A stretch of 64,000 nt of DNA, from the NCBI GenBank assembly GCA_020631235.1, contig JAHDHQ010000023.1, forward strand, positions 1 through 64,000. The letters are read 5' to 3'. Below are positions 9,295 to 18,072 of the stretch, piece by piece. Position 1 is the first letter of the stretch, and every line of letters begins with the position of its first letter. Made by a program: the position numbers and the translations under genes. Origin of the DNA: Saprospiraceae bacterium. Lineage in GTDB: Bacteria; Bacteroidota; Bacteroidia; Chitinophagales; Saprospiraceae. The notes beneath the pieces are model-generated. The model worked only from the letters and a program-made list of their open reading frames with translations, searched no databases and was not told where the DNA came from.

Positions 9295-9644
9295 ATGGAG
9301 GATTACTTTCAGATAGTAAATAATGCCTCCAAGGTTTACAATGGAATATTTTACACAATCATATCTATCTATATCTTTTACTAGGAACCTTCATAGTTTC
9401 CATTTTTTGGAAAATTTTATTTCCATCTAAAATGGGATTCTACATCGGAGAAGGTCATTTTATACTTGGAACAAGTAACACAGTGGATCCAAATGATGAA
9501 ATTCTCGGTACTTGGTTTATTCCAGTAATTTTAATAGTTGCCTTAGTTTTATATTTCTTAATTACCTTGCTTTTCAGACTGAAAAGAAGAAAGAAACCAT
9601 TTAACTTATGCCTACGCAGTCCATTTGTTAAGGACTATTTGTAG
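9295..9644 (+). pseudogene. Two-helix membrane protein gene interrupted by a frameshift
   Basis: An ATG at 9295 opens a frame (MEDYFQIVNNASKVYNG...) that runs into a hydrophobic helix and stops at TAG 9382-9384. The -1 frame continues the same helix (LLLGTFIVSIFWKIL), carries on through GFYIGEGHF and a second helix (about 9510-9575), and ends with RLKRRKK and a TAG near 9644. The joint is at TTTT 9376-9379: one more T restores a single protein of about 116 residues. So this is a one-base deletion, a sequencing error, or slippage. The downstream part alone could start at ATG 9432. It overlaps the end of the convergent acpH-like gene by 33 bases. Family not recognised. Confidence 0.55.
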
Positions 9645-10190
9645 TTCAGGAAAAAAGATATTAAAAGCCTCAAAGAATGTTTCTTTATGATTTGTATAAT
9701 CTTCAAGCGCTGCACTAAAGTTGGACTTAAACTTTGTTCTGGACTGTATACGATCGAGAATAGTTTGCATTCCTTCAAGATGGGAATACATAGTCAAAAA
9801 ATCTTTTCCGATTAAGAATTCAAGCTTGTCTAAAATGTGTTTCGGATATTCCTCTTTTCGGCTCAGTAAGACTTGATAGGTAGTTTCTACAAACTCATTA
9901 AAATCTATATCTGTTCTAGTATCCCACTGTTCGGCTAATACTAAATCCCAAAGCAAATCCATCACAACTGGTGAATATTTTCCATGCCTCGATTGCAATA
10001 GTTTTGTGCAGTTTCTGACTACTGGATGTTGGTCTGTAAAGGAATCTATTTTTCGGTGCATTATAATGCCTTCCTGCACACCCAGGGAATAATCAGTGAA
10101 CTCTTTCTGCTTGATAATGTCAGCCAGAATATTCCCAACTAGGAGGTCAGGTTTATGATGAGATAAAAATGCATGTGCTAAATAATTCAT
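9612..10190 (-). CDS. acpH: Acyl carrier protein phosphodiesterase (DUF479)
   Basis: 192 residues, the usual AcpH length. Family marks are the NYLAHAFLS start, the LLVGNILADIIK stretch, HRKIDSFTDQHP (His and Asp of the HD-like metal site) and DLLWDLVLAEQW. AcpH removes the phosphopantetheine arm from holo-ACP, giving apo-ACP; it works in the cytosol in acyl-carrier turnover. The gene stands alone between the frameshifted membrane gene and ychF (divergent). Start chosen because MNYLAH is the conserved family N-terminus. Confidence 0.9.
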   Translation of the reverse strand: MNYLAHAFLSHHKPDLLVGNILADIIKQKEFTDYSLGVQEGIIMHRKIDSFTDQHPVVRNCTKLLQSRHGKYSPVVMDLLWDLVLAEQWDTRTDIDFNEFVETTYQVLLSRKEEYPKHILDKLEFLIGKDFLTMYSHLEGMQTILDRIQSRTKFKSNFSAALEDYTNHKETFFEAFNIFFPELQIVLNKWTA

Positions 10191-10264
10191 CTATTAAATA
10201 ACTTACTTTTCGAGCAGGTCTAAAAATTAGAAAGAATCATAATATTTAAACTGTAAAGTTAATC

Positions 10265-10272
10265 TATATTTG
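10265..10272 (+). promoter_or_regulatory. -7 box of ychF
   Basis: TATATTTG, followed by CAC, is an exact TAnnTTTG match 23 bases before the ychF ATG, implying a leader of only about 15 bases. Confidence 0.65.
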
Positions 10273-10294
10273 CACACTTAAAATTGGACAAATT

Positions 10295-11392
10295 ATGGGT
10301 TTACAAGGCGGTATTGTAGGATTACCAAATGTTGGAAAATCAACATTGTTTAATGCATTAACTAATGCTAAGGCTTTAGCAGCTAACTATCCTTTTGCCA
10401 CAAAGGATCCTAACGTTGGTGTGATCACGGTACCTGATGCAAGATTGGATAAACTTACAGAATTGGTGAGTCCTCAAAAAACATTGCCGACTACCGTTGA
10501 GATAGTAGATATTGCTGGTCTTATTAAAGGAGCTAGTAAAGGTGAAGGACTCGGAAATCAATTTTTAGCTAACATTAGAGAAACGGATGCCATTGTCCAT
10601 GTTGTTAGATGTTTTGAAGATGATAATGTAGTGCATGTCGATGGTAATGTAGATCCGGTTAGAGACAAAGAAATTATTGACACAGAACTTATTCTAAAGG
10701 ACATAGAGACCGTAGATAAACGTTTGGATAAGTATAAAAAGCAATCAAAGAGTGGAAATAAAGAAGATTTAAAGAAAGTAGAGATTGCGAGTGCTATTCT
10801 TGCCCATTTAGAAGATGGAAATCCAGCACGAACTTATGATGTAGATGATTTAGCTGAAGAAATATTTAAAGAGTTGAGTTTACTTACTGCAAAACCGATT
10901 ATTTATGTGTGTAATGTAGATGAGTCTTCAGCCGTAAATGGAAACGAATTTACGAAGGTTTTCGAAGAAGCTGTAAAGGATGAAAATGCTGAAGTAATTT
11001 ACATCAGCGCGGCCATAGAAGCTGAAATTATTGAATTAGATGATCCAGAAGAACGCTTGGAATTCGTTAAAGAAATGGGGCTGTCCGAACCAGGCGTAAA
11101 CAGAGTGATTCGTGCTTGTTATGATTTATTAAATTTGATCACTTATTTTACAGCGGGAGAAAAGGAAGTACGTGCATGGACAGTTAGAAAAGGGTCAAAA
11201 GCTCCTCAAGCAGCCGGAGTTATTCATACGGATTTCGAAAAAGGGTTTATTCGCGCAGAAGTCATTGGATACGATGATTTTGTGCAATATGGATCTGAAG
11301 CTGCAGTGAAAGAAGCGGGAAAATTGTCAGTAGAAGGGAAGGAGTATGTTGTTAAAGATGGAGATGTTATGCATTTTAGATTTAATGTGTAA
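10295..11392 (+). CDS. ychF: Ribosome-binding ATPase YchF
   Basis: 365 residues, matching the Obg-family YchF length. The P-loop GLPNVGKS is at 9-16, the G3 region reads DIAGLIKGA, and the G4 region is the non-canonical CNVDE rather than NKxD, the known reason why YchF prefers ATP to GTP. A coiled-coil insert lies in the middle and a C-terminal TGS domain (YFTAGEKEVRAW, then HTDFEKGFIRAEV) ends the protein. It binds ribosomes and is involved in stress and translation control. Single gene with its own promoter box. Confidence 0.97.
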   Translation: MGLQGGIVGLPNVGKSTLFNALTNAKALAANYPFATKDPNVGVITVPDARLDKLTELVSPQKTLPTTVEIVDIAGLIKGASKGEGLGNQFLANIRETDAIVHVVRCFEDDNVVHVDGNVDPVRDKEIIDTELILKDIETVDKRLDKYKKQSKSGNKEDLKKVEIASAILAHLEDGNPARTYDVDDLAEEIFKELSLLTAKPIIYVCNVDESSAVNGNEFTKVFEEAVKDENAEVIYISAAIEAEIIELDDPEERLEFVKEMGLSEPGVNRVIRACYDLLNLITYFTAGEKEVRAWTVRKGSKAPQAAGVIHTDFEKGFIRAEVIGYDDFVQYGSEAAVKEAGKLSVEGKEYVVKDGDVMHFRFNV

Positions 11393-11523
11393 GTTGTTCT
11401 ATCATACGCTAATCACAGAGTTTTATTTTCTATAATAAAGCAGTCAAACGCATATTAGGTGGCCATTTATAATTGCCATGTAATGAATTGATTAAATTTA
11501 CAATTTATAATTCTTATCATTCG

Positions 11524-12663
11524 ATGAAAAACCAATGGATATTTATTGTCCTATTATTATGTGGTTTATGCCATGAGTCTGTAGCTCAAGTAGACTCGAT
11601 ATTAGCACATACTGATTTTGAATTGGACTTTAGGTTTAGAGTAGAACAAGATTGGGATTCTAGAAAGTCAGATGGAACTTATAGAACAAACCGCAGTCGA
11701 TTTAGATATCGCCTGAGAACAGGTGCTACCTACAGCAAAAACAAATATAGTTTTGGTTTTAGAATAAGAACAGGTGATCAAAACAAACAACAAGATCCTC
11801 AACTTACTTTGGGTAAAGGCTTTAAAGAGTTTGGAACACTACCTATAGGTTTTGAAAAATTGTTTTTTAATTACACTTCAAAAAATTATACCTTTTGGTT
11901 AGGAAAAAATTCATTTTCGTTTGATAAAAACAATGAGTTATTTTGGAGTGATAATGTATTTCCTGAAGGTTTATACCTGAAAAGAACTATACATTTTGGA
12001 GAAACAAAAGGCACTCAATTTACTGTCCAACTTGGTCATTACATTTTAGCTTCGAACGGAAATTCACTCAGCAATGATGCTTATTTTCAAGGTTTGCAGA
12101 CAAGCTTGATTTGTTTTAATAAACGACTAAAAATATTTCCTTCCATCTACTTAATGAGAAATATCCCGAATATTCCAGATGGATATGCATCTTTTGAGTT
12201 AGATTATAGCATTTTTCATTTAGGTGCAAAAATGAAGGTTTTATCTTCCGACAAACTATGGATAGATGCAGATTATTATCATAATCTGGAGGATTATTCG
12301 AGTAATGTGTTTATCTCGACACCATTTAAAAACGAAAAACAGGGTTTCTCTATAGGTATTCAATATGGTCAATTATACAATGCAAAAGATTGGAAAATTA
12401 AAGTGACTTATACTTCTTTACAAAGATATGCGGCCTTGGACTACATGGCCCAAAATGACTGGGCTAGATGGGATTATTCGGTGTATAATTCTCCAGATGG
12501 CAGATTAACTAATTTCCAAGGAGCTGAATTGGTGGTAGCCTATAATATCACTAAAAAAGTCAATATTGTATCTAAATACTACCTCGTAAATCAATTAGTG
12601 CCAACAGGTGAATATTTAGAGACAGGACAACGAATACGCTTTGATCTCAACGCTAAAATATAA
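11524..12663 (+). CDS. Putative outer-membrane beta-barrel porin
   Basis: 379 residues from the ATG at 11524. An in-frame ATG at 11473 exists, but 11524 starts a proper signal peptide (MKNQWIFIVLLL..., cleavage about 21, ESVAQ). The mature protein is made of alternating amphipathic strands rich in Tyr, Phe and Asn, with short turns, typical of a 16-18-strand barrel; the RFRYRLRTGATY and FGFRIRTGDQ strands look like alginate-export/phosphate-porin type barrels. It ends RFDLNAKI. No neighbour hints at the solute. Confidence 0.75.
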   Translation: MKNQWIFIVLLLCGLCHESVAQVDSILAHTDFELDFRFRVEQDWDSRKSDGTYRTNRSRFRYRLRTGATYSKNKYSFGFRIRTGDQNKQQDPQLTLGKGFKEFGTLPIGFEKLFFNYTSKNYTFWLGKNSFSFDKNNELFWSDNVFPEGLYLKRTIHFGETKGTQFTVQLGHYILASNGNSLSNDAYFQGLQTSLICFNKRLKIFPSIYLMRNIPNIPDGYASFELDYSIFHLGAKMKVLSSDKLWIDADYYHNLEDYSSNVFISTPFKNEKQGFSIGIQYGQLYNAKDWKIKVTYTSLQRYAALDYMAQNDWARWDYSVYNSPDGRLTNFQGAELVVAYNITKKVNIVSKYYLVNQLVPTGEYLETGQRIRFDLNAKI

Positions 12664-12708
12664 ATTAGAACCCCATCTTTTAACTCCCTAACCTTTGCTA
12701 AATTATAA

Positions 12709-13137
12709 TTAAAAGACCACAACACACAAGGTACTCAAGGCTAGGTACAGACACAAAGGCGCATAATATTTACTATCGTTTCGTGCAAATACACCCCGCT
12801 TATCCTTTTTGAAAAAACCTACAAAATTAAAATCCCCAATAGCACGAATCATTAAAATACCAATGATGAAAAAAGTAAATGTGTTATGATACTTTTGAAG
12901 CCATGTCATACCAAAATCCAGCATTGGGAAAACATATGTAAAGCCGATAAAGCCAAATACAAAAGCCATAAATAAAGTAGCTAATTTCATAGGAAAACCA
13001 AATTTCATTCCTTCAGCATGAAACCTTTCGGGAATGGCAGCAACCAAACCGTATCTGCCACCAAAGGCCCAGTAAAAATGCATTAAAGAAATAGAGAAAA
13101 ATATGAAACCATTAAGTGATAGAATTAGCTCTTTCAT
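12709..13137 (-). CDS. Four-helix membrane protein, DUF3995-like
   Basis: 142 residues with four hydrophobic segments (about 4-24, 48-70, 78-97, 123-141). The N-terminal SLMHFYWAFGGRYG motif resembles the DUF3995 family. Function unknown. It is the last gene of a same-strand block with the similar-sized membrane protein 11 bases upstream and the Crp/TetA-like pair further up. Confidence 0.75.
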   Translation of the reverse strand: MKELILSLNGFIFFSISLMHFYWAFGGRYGLVAAIPERFHAEGMKFGFPMKLATLFMAFVFGFIGFTYVFPMLDFGMTWLQKYHNTFTFFIIGILMIRAIGDFNFVGFFKKDKRGVFARNDSKYYAPLCLYLALSTLCVVVF

Positions 13138-13148
13138 AGTATTAGTTT

Positions 13149-13562
13149 TTAAGTGTATTTACGAAAACTGACCCACAGGATATATCCATTAATAAGAACA
13201 AGCGCTAAACCTCCATACAACTGAAAAGCCGCAAAAAAAGCATAGCCACTATAAGCTACACAACAAGAAAAAGCCATCATTAAGCATGGATATAAAGGTG
13301 GTGGGATTCCTTCAGAACTAACTTTGCTGGTCACCAAATTTAACAAACCAATACAAATAAATGAGCAGCCCATCATAAAGCTAAAGCCTTGCCATAGCTT
13401 ATATGTATTAGTATCCTGCCCAGTTACAAATGTGTCAAAATCTAATGCCTCCGATAGAGCTGGAGTAACTAATTCGCTGTAATGAGCCATCAGGTGTAAA
13501 CAACCTATCAGTACACCTGCGAGATTGGTGATGATAAATAAAATGCGTGCGATTTTAGTCAT
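13149..13562 (-). CDS. Four-helix membrane protein, possibly LIC_13387-like
   Basis: 137 residues, four predicted helices. The first carries GCLHLMAHY, a His pair inside the membrane; the second begins KLWQGFSFMMG. The pattern recalls the LIC_13387 family of uncharacterised membrane proteins, a tentative match. Encoded 11 bases before the DUF3995-like gene, so the two likely form a unit, perhaps a heteromeric membrane complex (inference). Confidence 0.65.
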   Translation of the reverse strand: MTKIARILFIITNLAGVLIGCLHLMAHYSELVTPALSEALDFDTFVTGQDTNTYKLWQGFSFMMGCSFICIGLLNLVTSKVSSEGIPPPLYPCLMMAFSCCVAYSGYAFFAAFQLYGGLALVLINGYILWVSFRKYT

Positions 13563-13625
13563 GACTCTTTTTTTGTTTTATGTAACAAAAATGCAGCGTA
13601 AATCCGCCAATTTCATTGACCTGAG

Positions 13626-14216
13626 TTAAGAAAATTTAGCATTCTCCATATGACGCTTTCTAATGCGACTTAAACTTTCTGGTCGGATACCTAAATATTG
13701 AGCTATATAATATTGTTTGACTCGATTAAATATATCTGGTTTTGAATCTAGAAGCTTATAGTAGCGTTGCTCTGGTGTTTCACCCAAGATGCCATTCATT
13801 TTATCATACATTTCAATGAGCATTTTTTCAGCATACAATCTCCCAAATCGATCGAGGGCAGGTACCTCATCATACAATCGTTGCAGATCATCTAGGTGCA
13901 TAACAATCAATTGGCAAGGTTCTAGTGCTTGAATGGCAGTTTTGGAAGGTTCTTTTTTAACATAACTTATAAAATTGCTTGCAAACTCATTTTCTGCATA
14001 AAATTCCTGAGTAAACTCCTCCCCATTTTCAGTAAAGTACAATCGCATAATACCATGGTTTATAAAGCCCATAGAGCTGCCTATGCTACCTTCTTTTTGC
14101 CAAATTTCATTTTTCTTAAGTTCCACCTGCGAAAGGATTGGTAACATGCGCTCCAATATTGAATCTTCTAATGGAACAAATTGACGAACAAAGTGCACTA
14201 CTTTATCTATTTCCAT
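13626..14216 (-). CDS. Crp/Fnr-family transcriptional regulator
   Basis: 196 residues. The N-terminal half is a cNMP-binding-like jelly roll (EIWQKEGSIGSSMGFINHGIMRLYF, then EFTQEFYAENEFAS). The C-terminal ~40 residues form a short winged helix-turn-helix (QYYIAQYLGIRPESLSRIRK). The cap-like cAMP-binding Arg/Glu pair is not evident, so the effector is unknown. The start lies 3 bases from the stop of the TetA-like exporter, so both are co-transcribed, and it may control that exporter. Confidence 0.88.
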   Translation of the reverse strand: MEIDKVVHFVRQFVPLEDSILERMLPILSQVELKKNEIWQKEGSIGSSMGFINHGIMRLYFTENGEEFTQEFYAENEFASNFISYVKKEPSKTAIQALEPCQLIVMHLDDLQRLYDEVPALDRFGRLYAEKMLIEMYDKMNGILGETPEQRYYKLLDSKPDIFNRVKQYYIAQYLGIRPESLSRIRKRHMENAKFS

Positions 14217-14219
14217 GGA

Positions 14220-15446
14220 TTAAGAACTTTGATATGTATTTGGATTGTTTTTAAAAGCAAAAATCATGATAAGCAAACTTGCAAAACTCAATATGGATGC
14301 TGCCACAAAGGGAGATCCTGGAAAATATAGACCTTGGTCATCAGCATAAATTTTAAATAATTGAGTCATGATAAATGGGCCAATAATGGAAGTAATACTT
14401 ATAACACTGGTTATAGCACCTTGCAATTCACCTTGCTGGTTGTCAGGCACAAAATTAGCAATCATGCCTTGTATAGTAGGTGTGGCAATGCCGCCTAATA
14501 CAAATGGAACAATAAATAAAAACATATATAAACCACTAGGAGCTAAAGCAAAAAGTAAGTACCCAAGGGTGTAAAATAAGAGACCGATATATACTGCTTT
14601 TTTTTCACCCAAATAGGGGACAGCCCACCTGATTAGTAAACCCTGTACAAGTGCAATCATAACTCCAATTAAGCCGAGAGAATAACCAATCATAGACTCA
14701 TTCCAAGCAAATTTTTCTTTGGTTATAAAGGTCCAAGTAGATTGATTAGCGTGTGCCGAAATGTACAACAAGAAAAGAGCGATAACCAAACTCCAGATTA
14801 AAGGATATCTATTCAGTAGTTTTAAAGACCCTACAGGATTAGCTCTCTTCCATTCAAAGGTTCTCCGTTTTTCTTTGGGTAATGATTCAGGAAGAATAAA
14901 ATACCCATAAATGACATTGATCAAACTTAAAATCGCAGCAGCTATAAACGGTACAGCATAGCCATACTCACCCAAAACACCTCCAATGACAGGACCGATT
15001 ATAAAACCCAGACCAAAGGCAACACCAATAAGACCAAAATTCATTCCTCTAGTTTCTGGAGTACTAATGTCAGCCATGTAAGCTGATGCAGTAGAAAAAC
15101 TAGCACCACAAATACCTGAAATAATTCGAGCTATAAATAACCAAAATATAGATGGAGCAAAGGCTGTAAATAAGTAATCTAACCCTAGGCCAAATAATGA
15201 AATAAGCAAGATAGGGCGACGTCCATATCGATCGCTTAAATTGCCCAAAATAGGCGAAAAGAAAAACTGCATCAAAGCGTAGGTAGAACCCAAATAACCT
15301 CCTATGAGCGCTGCATCATCAAGATCTAATCCACCTATAGTTTGTATCATTTTAGGGATGACTGGAATAATAATCCCTAAACCTATTGCATCAAGCAAAA
15401 TAGTTATGAAAATAAATGTTAGTGCGCTTTTTTTAGCTTTTACCAA
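14220..15446 (-). CDS. TetA-like MFS drug exporter
   Basis: 408 residues, 12 predicted helices. The MFS motif A GNLSDRYGRRPILL follows helix 2, and GxIIGPVIGG-type motif C is in helix 5, as in proton-drug antiporters of the TCR/Tet group. The start is TTG (plus-strand CAA 15444-15446): no in-frame ATG occurs before the conserved N-terminus, and a stop lies just upstream. The -7 box at 15466 supports this start. Substrate unknown; the group also includes non-tetracycline exporters. Followed by a Crp/Fnr regulator 3 bases on. Confidence 0.85.
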   Translation of the reverse strand: MVKAKKSALTFIFITILLDAIGLGIIIPVIPKMIQTIGGLDLDDAALIGGYLGSTYALMQFFFSPILGNLSDRYGRRPILLISLFGLGLDYLFTAFAPSIFWLFIARIISGICGASFSTASAYMADISTPETRGMNFGLIGVAFGLGFIIGPVIGGVLGEYGYAVPFIAAAILSLINVIYGYFILPESLPKEKRRTFEWKRANPVGSLKLLNRYPLIWSLVIALFLLYISAHANQSTWTFITKEKFAWNESMIGYSLGLIGVMIALVQGLLIRWAVPYLGEKKAVYIGLLFYTLGYLLFALAPSGLYMFLFIVPFVLGGIATPTIQGMIANFVPDNQQGELQGAITSVISITSIIGPFIMTQLFKIYADDQGLYFPGSPFVAASILSFASLLIMIFAFKNNPNTYQSS

Positions 15447-15465
15447 TGGATGTATAATTAGCTAA

Positions 15466-15473
15466 CAAATATA
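15466..15473 (-). promoter_or_regulatory. -7 box of the TetA-like exporter operon
   Basis: Plus-strand CAAATATA reads TATATTTG on minus, an exact TAnnTTTG, 20 bases before the TTG start at 15446. Predicts a short leader. Confidence 0.55.
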
Positions 15474-15506
15474 TCCAATATTTATATTCACTGATTTATT
15501 CCTAAA

Positions 15507-16652
15507 CTAGAAAGATTCGCCTATGAAAAGATAAAAACCAGTGCTTTCCTTAGTGAGCGCAAAATCTAATCGAGTCCATATGTCTTTTTTAGGGAAAAGT
15601 AGGAACCTTAACCCAGCTCCGCCTGAAACAACAAAATCAATAGCTCGTACTCTATTTAGTTGATCGAATACGGTACTTGTACTTACAAAAAGCGCAAAAC
15701 CTAAACGTTTAGTAAAGTGCAATGGAATCGGTAAAAAACGGTATTCGACTTGTGCGGCTATTTGATGTTTATCTCTATATCGACCATAATAATATCCTCT
15801 CATTATACTTTCCCCACCCATCAATGCCATTTGATTAAATGGGACATCTCCAAAATTAAATTGACCCAGAAGTTGAGCCGCAAATACATTATTTTTATAG
15901 ACAGGTCGATAAATGCGAGTATCTGATAAAACGGAAGTAAATGTGTAAGTACTTCCCCAAATAGGATTATAATGAATGAAGGCAAGCTCTGAAAAAATCC
16001 CTTTTCGGACATTCAAAACATTATGTCTGTTATCCTGTATTAATCCCAAGCCAAAGCCAATATTACTGGATCCTTCATGGCCTAAAGGAAAGTCGAAATT
16101 TGGCTGTTCGACATCACTAAAAACAAATTCAGTATTAGAGAGTCGCTGATAATCGAATTCTACACCCACATAGATGTCATGCATGAGCCTTCTTAGAATG
16201 CGCTCCTTGATAAGCACTTGGTTAGTCTCGACTTTCGCTATACTCTTTTTAGGTGTTTCAATGCCTATCCCATGATAAAACAAGGGAAAACTTTGTATGC
16301 GCGCACGACCTAAGAAAAACCAACGATTTTTATGTGAATAGATGGCATGATCGAACCAAAATCCATATTGATTTTCCAATGTAAAGAAGGTAAATGCATT
16401 GATCTCACTTAATCGATTCGTAGTATCTCGCTTAGCATAATATACATACAAGGAGCTAAGACCAAATTCCCAACTCGTTTCTGGAGCAAAGGCAAGCGTT
16501 GGATATACTAAAAGCTGCGGTTGTGATATATCCTTAGTATTATTAACGATATTGTTAAAATATCTTTTTATAAAACCTTGTGCATCCAGGCTGTTTGAAG
16601 AAAACAATCCTATAAAGACAAAAGCACCTATGCTGAGACTTTTTAGATTCAT
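15507..16652 (-). CDS. Outer-membrane beta-barrel, surface-antigen (BamA/TamA barrel-like)
   Basis: 381 residues. Signal peptide 1-25 (ends SLDAQ). The rest is barrel-like and resembles the bacterial surface antigen domain: GxxxNIGFGLGLIQDNRHN, GGESIMRGYYYGRYRDKHQIAAQVEYRF and a terminal Phe (FLFIGESF), the barrel-insertion signal. There are no POTRA domains, so it is not BamA itself. Translation is coupled to the alpha/beta hydrolase gene (ATGA overlap at 16649-16652). It might deliver a lipid or a secreted partner across the outer membrane; unproven. Confidence 0.8.
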   Translation of the reverse strand: MNLKSLSIGAFVFIGLFSSNSLDAQGFIKRYFNNIVNNTKDISQPQLLVYPTLAFAPETSWEFGLSSLYVYYAKRDTTNRLSEINAFTFFTLENQYGFWFDHAIYSHKNRWFFLGRARIQSFPLFYHGIGIETPKKSIAKVETNQVLIKERILRRLMHDIYVGVEFDYQRLSNTEFVFSDVEQPNFDFPLGHEGSSNIGFGLGLIQDNRHNVLNVRKGIFSELAFIHYNPIWGSTYTFTSVLSDTRIYRPVYKNNVFAAQLLGQFNFGDVPFNQMALMGGESIMRGYYYGRYRDKHQIAAQVEYRFLPIPLHFTKRLGFALFVSTSTVFDQLNRVRAIDFVVSGGAGLRFLLFPKKDIWTRLDFALTKESTGFYLFIGESF

Positions 16653-17623
16653 TTACTAGCATACTTTAAATCAGCAAATATTTCGTCAGCATGTTCAAAT
16701 ATGATCAAATGACCTTCGTTTTCATAAGAAGTAAGCTTTGAGTGTTTAATAGAATTATCCATTAATACCGCCCATTCGAAAGGTACATTGTTGTCTTTTT
16801 CTCCATGCCAAAAATGTACAGGTATATTTATTTGATCAAGAGAGAATCCCCAATCTTGAACTAAGATTTTTGAAATTTCAAAAGCTACACCTCGACCACC
16901 ATTTCTAAAAGCCTCCTTAAACATCGCTTCTATCAATTTCATGACTTCTCCATTTTTTAATATTAGTTGATCTGGAGGGCTCATTATTTTTAAGAAACTA
17001 GCGAGCGCTTGTTTGGGTTTACGTTTGATATGTTTTGCTTGGATTTTTAGTAAAAGTCTGAGCAACAAGGGTACATTTTTAGCAAGCTGAAGTATGGTGT
17101 TGACTTCCTTAGATAGGTGTTTTTTACTTTTTGTGTTATATGGTGCAAAGCCGCTTATGATTGATGTTTTATGGACCATAGTGGGTAAACAATAGGCTAT
17201 CCCTAAAGCAAATGGAGCACCAGCAGACATACCAGCCACTGAGAATTTTGTAATATTTAAAGAACTTAGCAATTGCTTTACGTCTTCTGCAAAATGTATA
17301 ATACTTCCTTTGGGGTTATAATCAGATAAACCGTGACCTGGTCTGTCTATTGTAATGATGCGTAAATGATGATTTTGAGCAAAGGTCAGATCGTAATGCA
17401 TTTCTAAGCGAGAACTTTGAGATCCATGACAATATATGATTGGGAAACCATCCAATACTCCATACTCTTTAAATCCCAACTTGCGTTTATCTTTTAAGAG
17501 GATGAACTTTTCTTTTGATTTGCTTTCTACCATACCTTCAAATATTGGTGGATCATTTATTACGAATGCTTTTTTTAGTCCAAGTTTGTGATAAATAGAT
17601 GGTCTATCACATGGTCGCAACAT
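16649..17623 (-). CDS. Alpha/beta hydrolase
   Basis: 324 residues. Nucleophile elbow GMSAGA (Ser in GxSxG), oxyanion-region HGSQSS, an Asp in HGEKDNNVP and the last His in NEGHLIIFEH make a complete triad. The second half has a helical cap rich in Lys. The first ATG gives a 30-residue non-conserved lead; a second ATG at 17533 begins right before the domain, but a -7 box sits just ahead of 17623, so the longer start is kept. No signal peptide, so cytosolic. Overlaps the barrel gene by 4 bases. Ester or amide substrate unknown. Confidence 0.85.
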   Translation of the reverse strand: MLRPCDRPSIYHKLGLKKAFVINDPPIFEGMVESKSKEKFILLKDKRKLGFKEYGVLDGFPIIYCHGSQSSRLEMHYDLTFAQNHHLRIITIDRPGHGLSDYNPKGSIIHFAEDVKQLLSSLNITKFSVAGMSAGAPFALGIAYCLPTMVHKTSIISGFAPYNTKSKKHLSKEVNTILQLAKNVPLLLRLLLKIQAKHIKRKPKQALASFLKIMSPPDQLILKNGEVMKLIEAMFKEAFRNGGRGVAFEISKILVQDWGFSLDQINIPVHFWHGEKDNNVPFEWAVLMDNSIKHSKLTSYENEGHLIIFEHADEIFADLKYASK

Positions 17624-17633
17624 TGGAAATCTA

Positions 17634-17641
17634 CAAATGTA
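17634..17641 (-). promoter_or_regulatory. -7 box of the hydrolase-barrel pair
   Basis: CAAATGTA (minus TACATTTG) matches TAnnTTTG and sits 11 bases before the ATG at 17623. This would give an almost leaderless mRNA if that ATG is used, or a 95-base leader if 17533 is used. Confidence 0.45.
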
Positions 17642-17886
17642 AACTAGTAAATGATAAGATGCTTTTAAAATTTATTGATTAAAAATAGCTACATCTTATT
17701 GCTTAAAAAAAGTGCTATAGTATCTAAATATAAATTTGTAGGTATTTCTGGAATATTTTCTGATTTCAAGATAAAAAAGAAAGAAAGTCTCTGGGGAGAA
17801 AAAGACTGAAAGAGCAGACTTGTGATCGAAAATTAAGGATGATCATTCATTTCGTAAATGCTTTGATAATATGGCTTGGCATCAAG

Positions 17887-17938
17887 AAAGCACCAAGAGT
17901 TTGAACTGTTTGTTTAGCTCTTAACTTCTTGGTGCTTT
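17887..17938. repeat. Inverted repeat, 12-base perfect arms
   Basis: AAAGCACCAAGA (17887-17898) and TCTTGGTGCTTT (17927-17938) are exact reverse complements with a 28-base loop, extendable by GTT/AAC with a bulge. No T run follows. It may be a structured RNA, a remnant of a small repeat element or a palindromic repeat unit. Confidence 0.6.
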
Positions 17939-18072
17939 GCATGCTTTTCTTGTTGGCTGGGTCGAGTACAATTAATAATTTTTTGTGACTTATAATTGAT
18001 GTTCGAAGTGCATCTTAATAGAAAAGTGGAAGCAATTACGTTTATAATTACAATCTTCTGTAGACGTTTAAA

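Larger units (their letters stand above)
17624..18072. other. 450-base gap without a supported gene
   Basis: No frame longer than about 25 codons has coding character. The gap holds a -7 box for the hydrolase gene (plus CAAATGTA 17634-17641, minus TACATTTG), a plus-strand TAAATTTG at 17731-17738 with no -33 and no gene after it, and a 12-base perfect inverted repeat at 17887-17898 / 17927-17938. It could hold a small RNA; nothing more can be said. Confidence 0.5.

Noticed and set aside
15507-16652. BamA (outer-membrane assembly factor)
   Set aside because: Only 381 residues and no POTRA domains; a surface-antigen-type barrel is the safer call.
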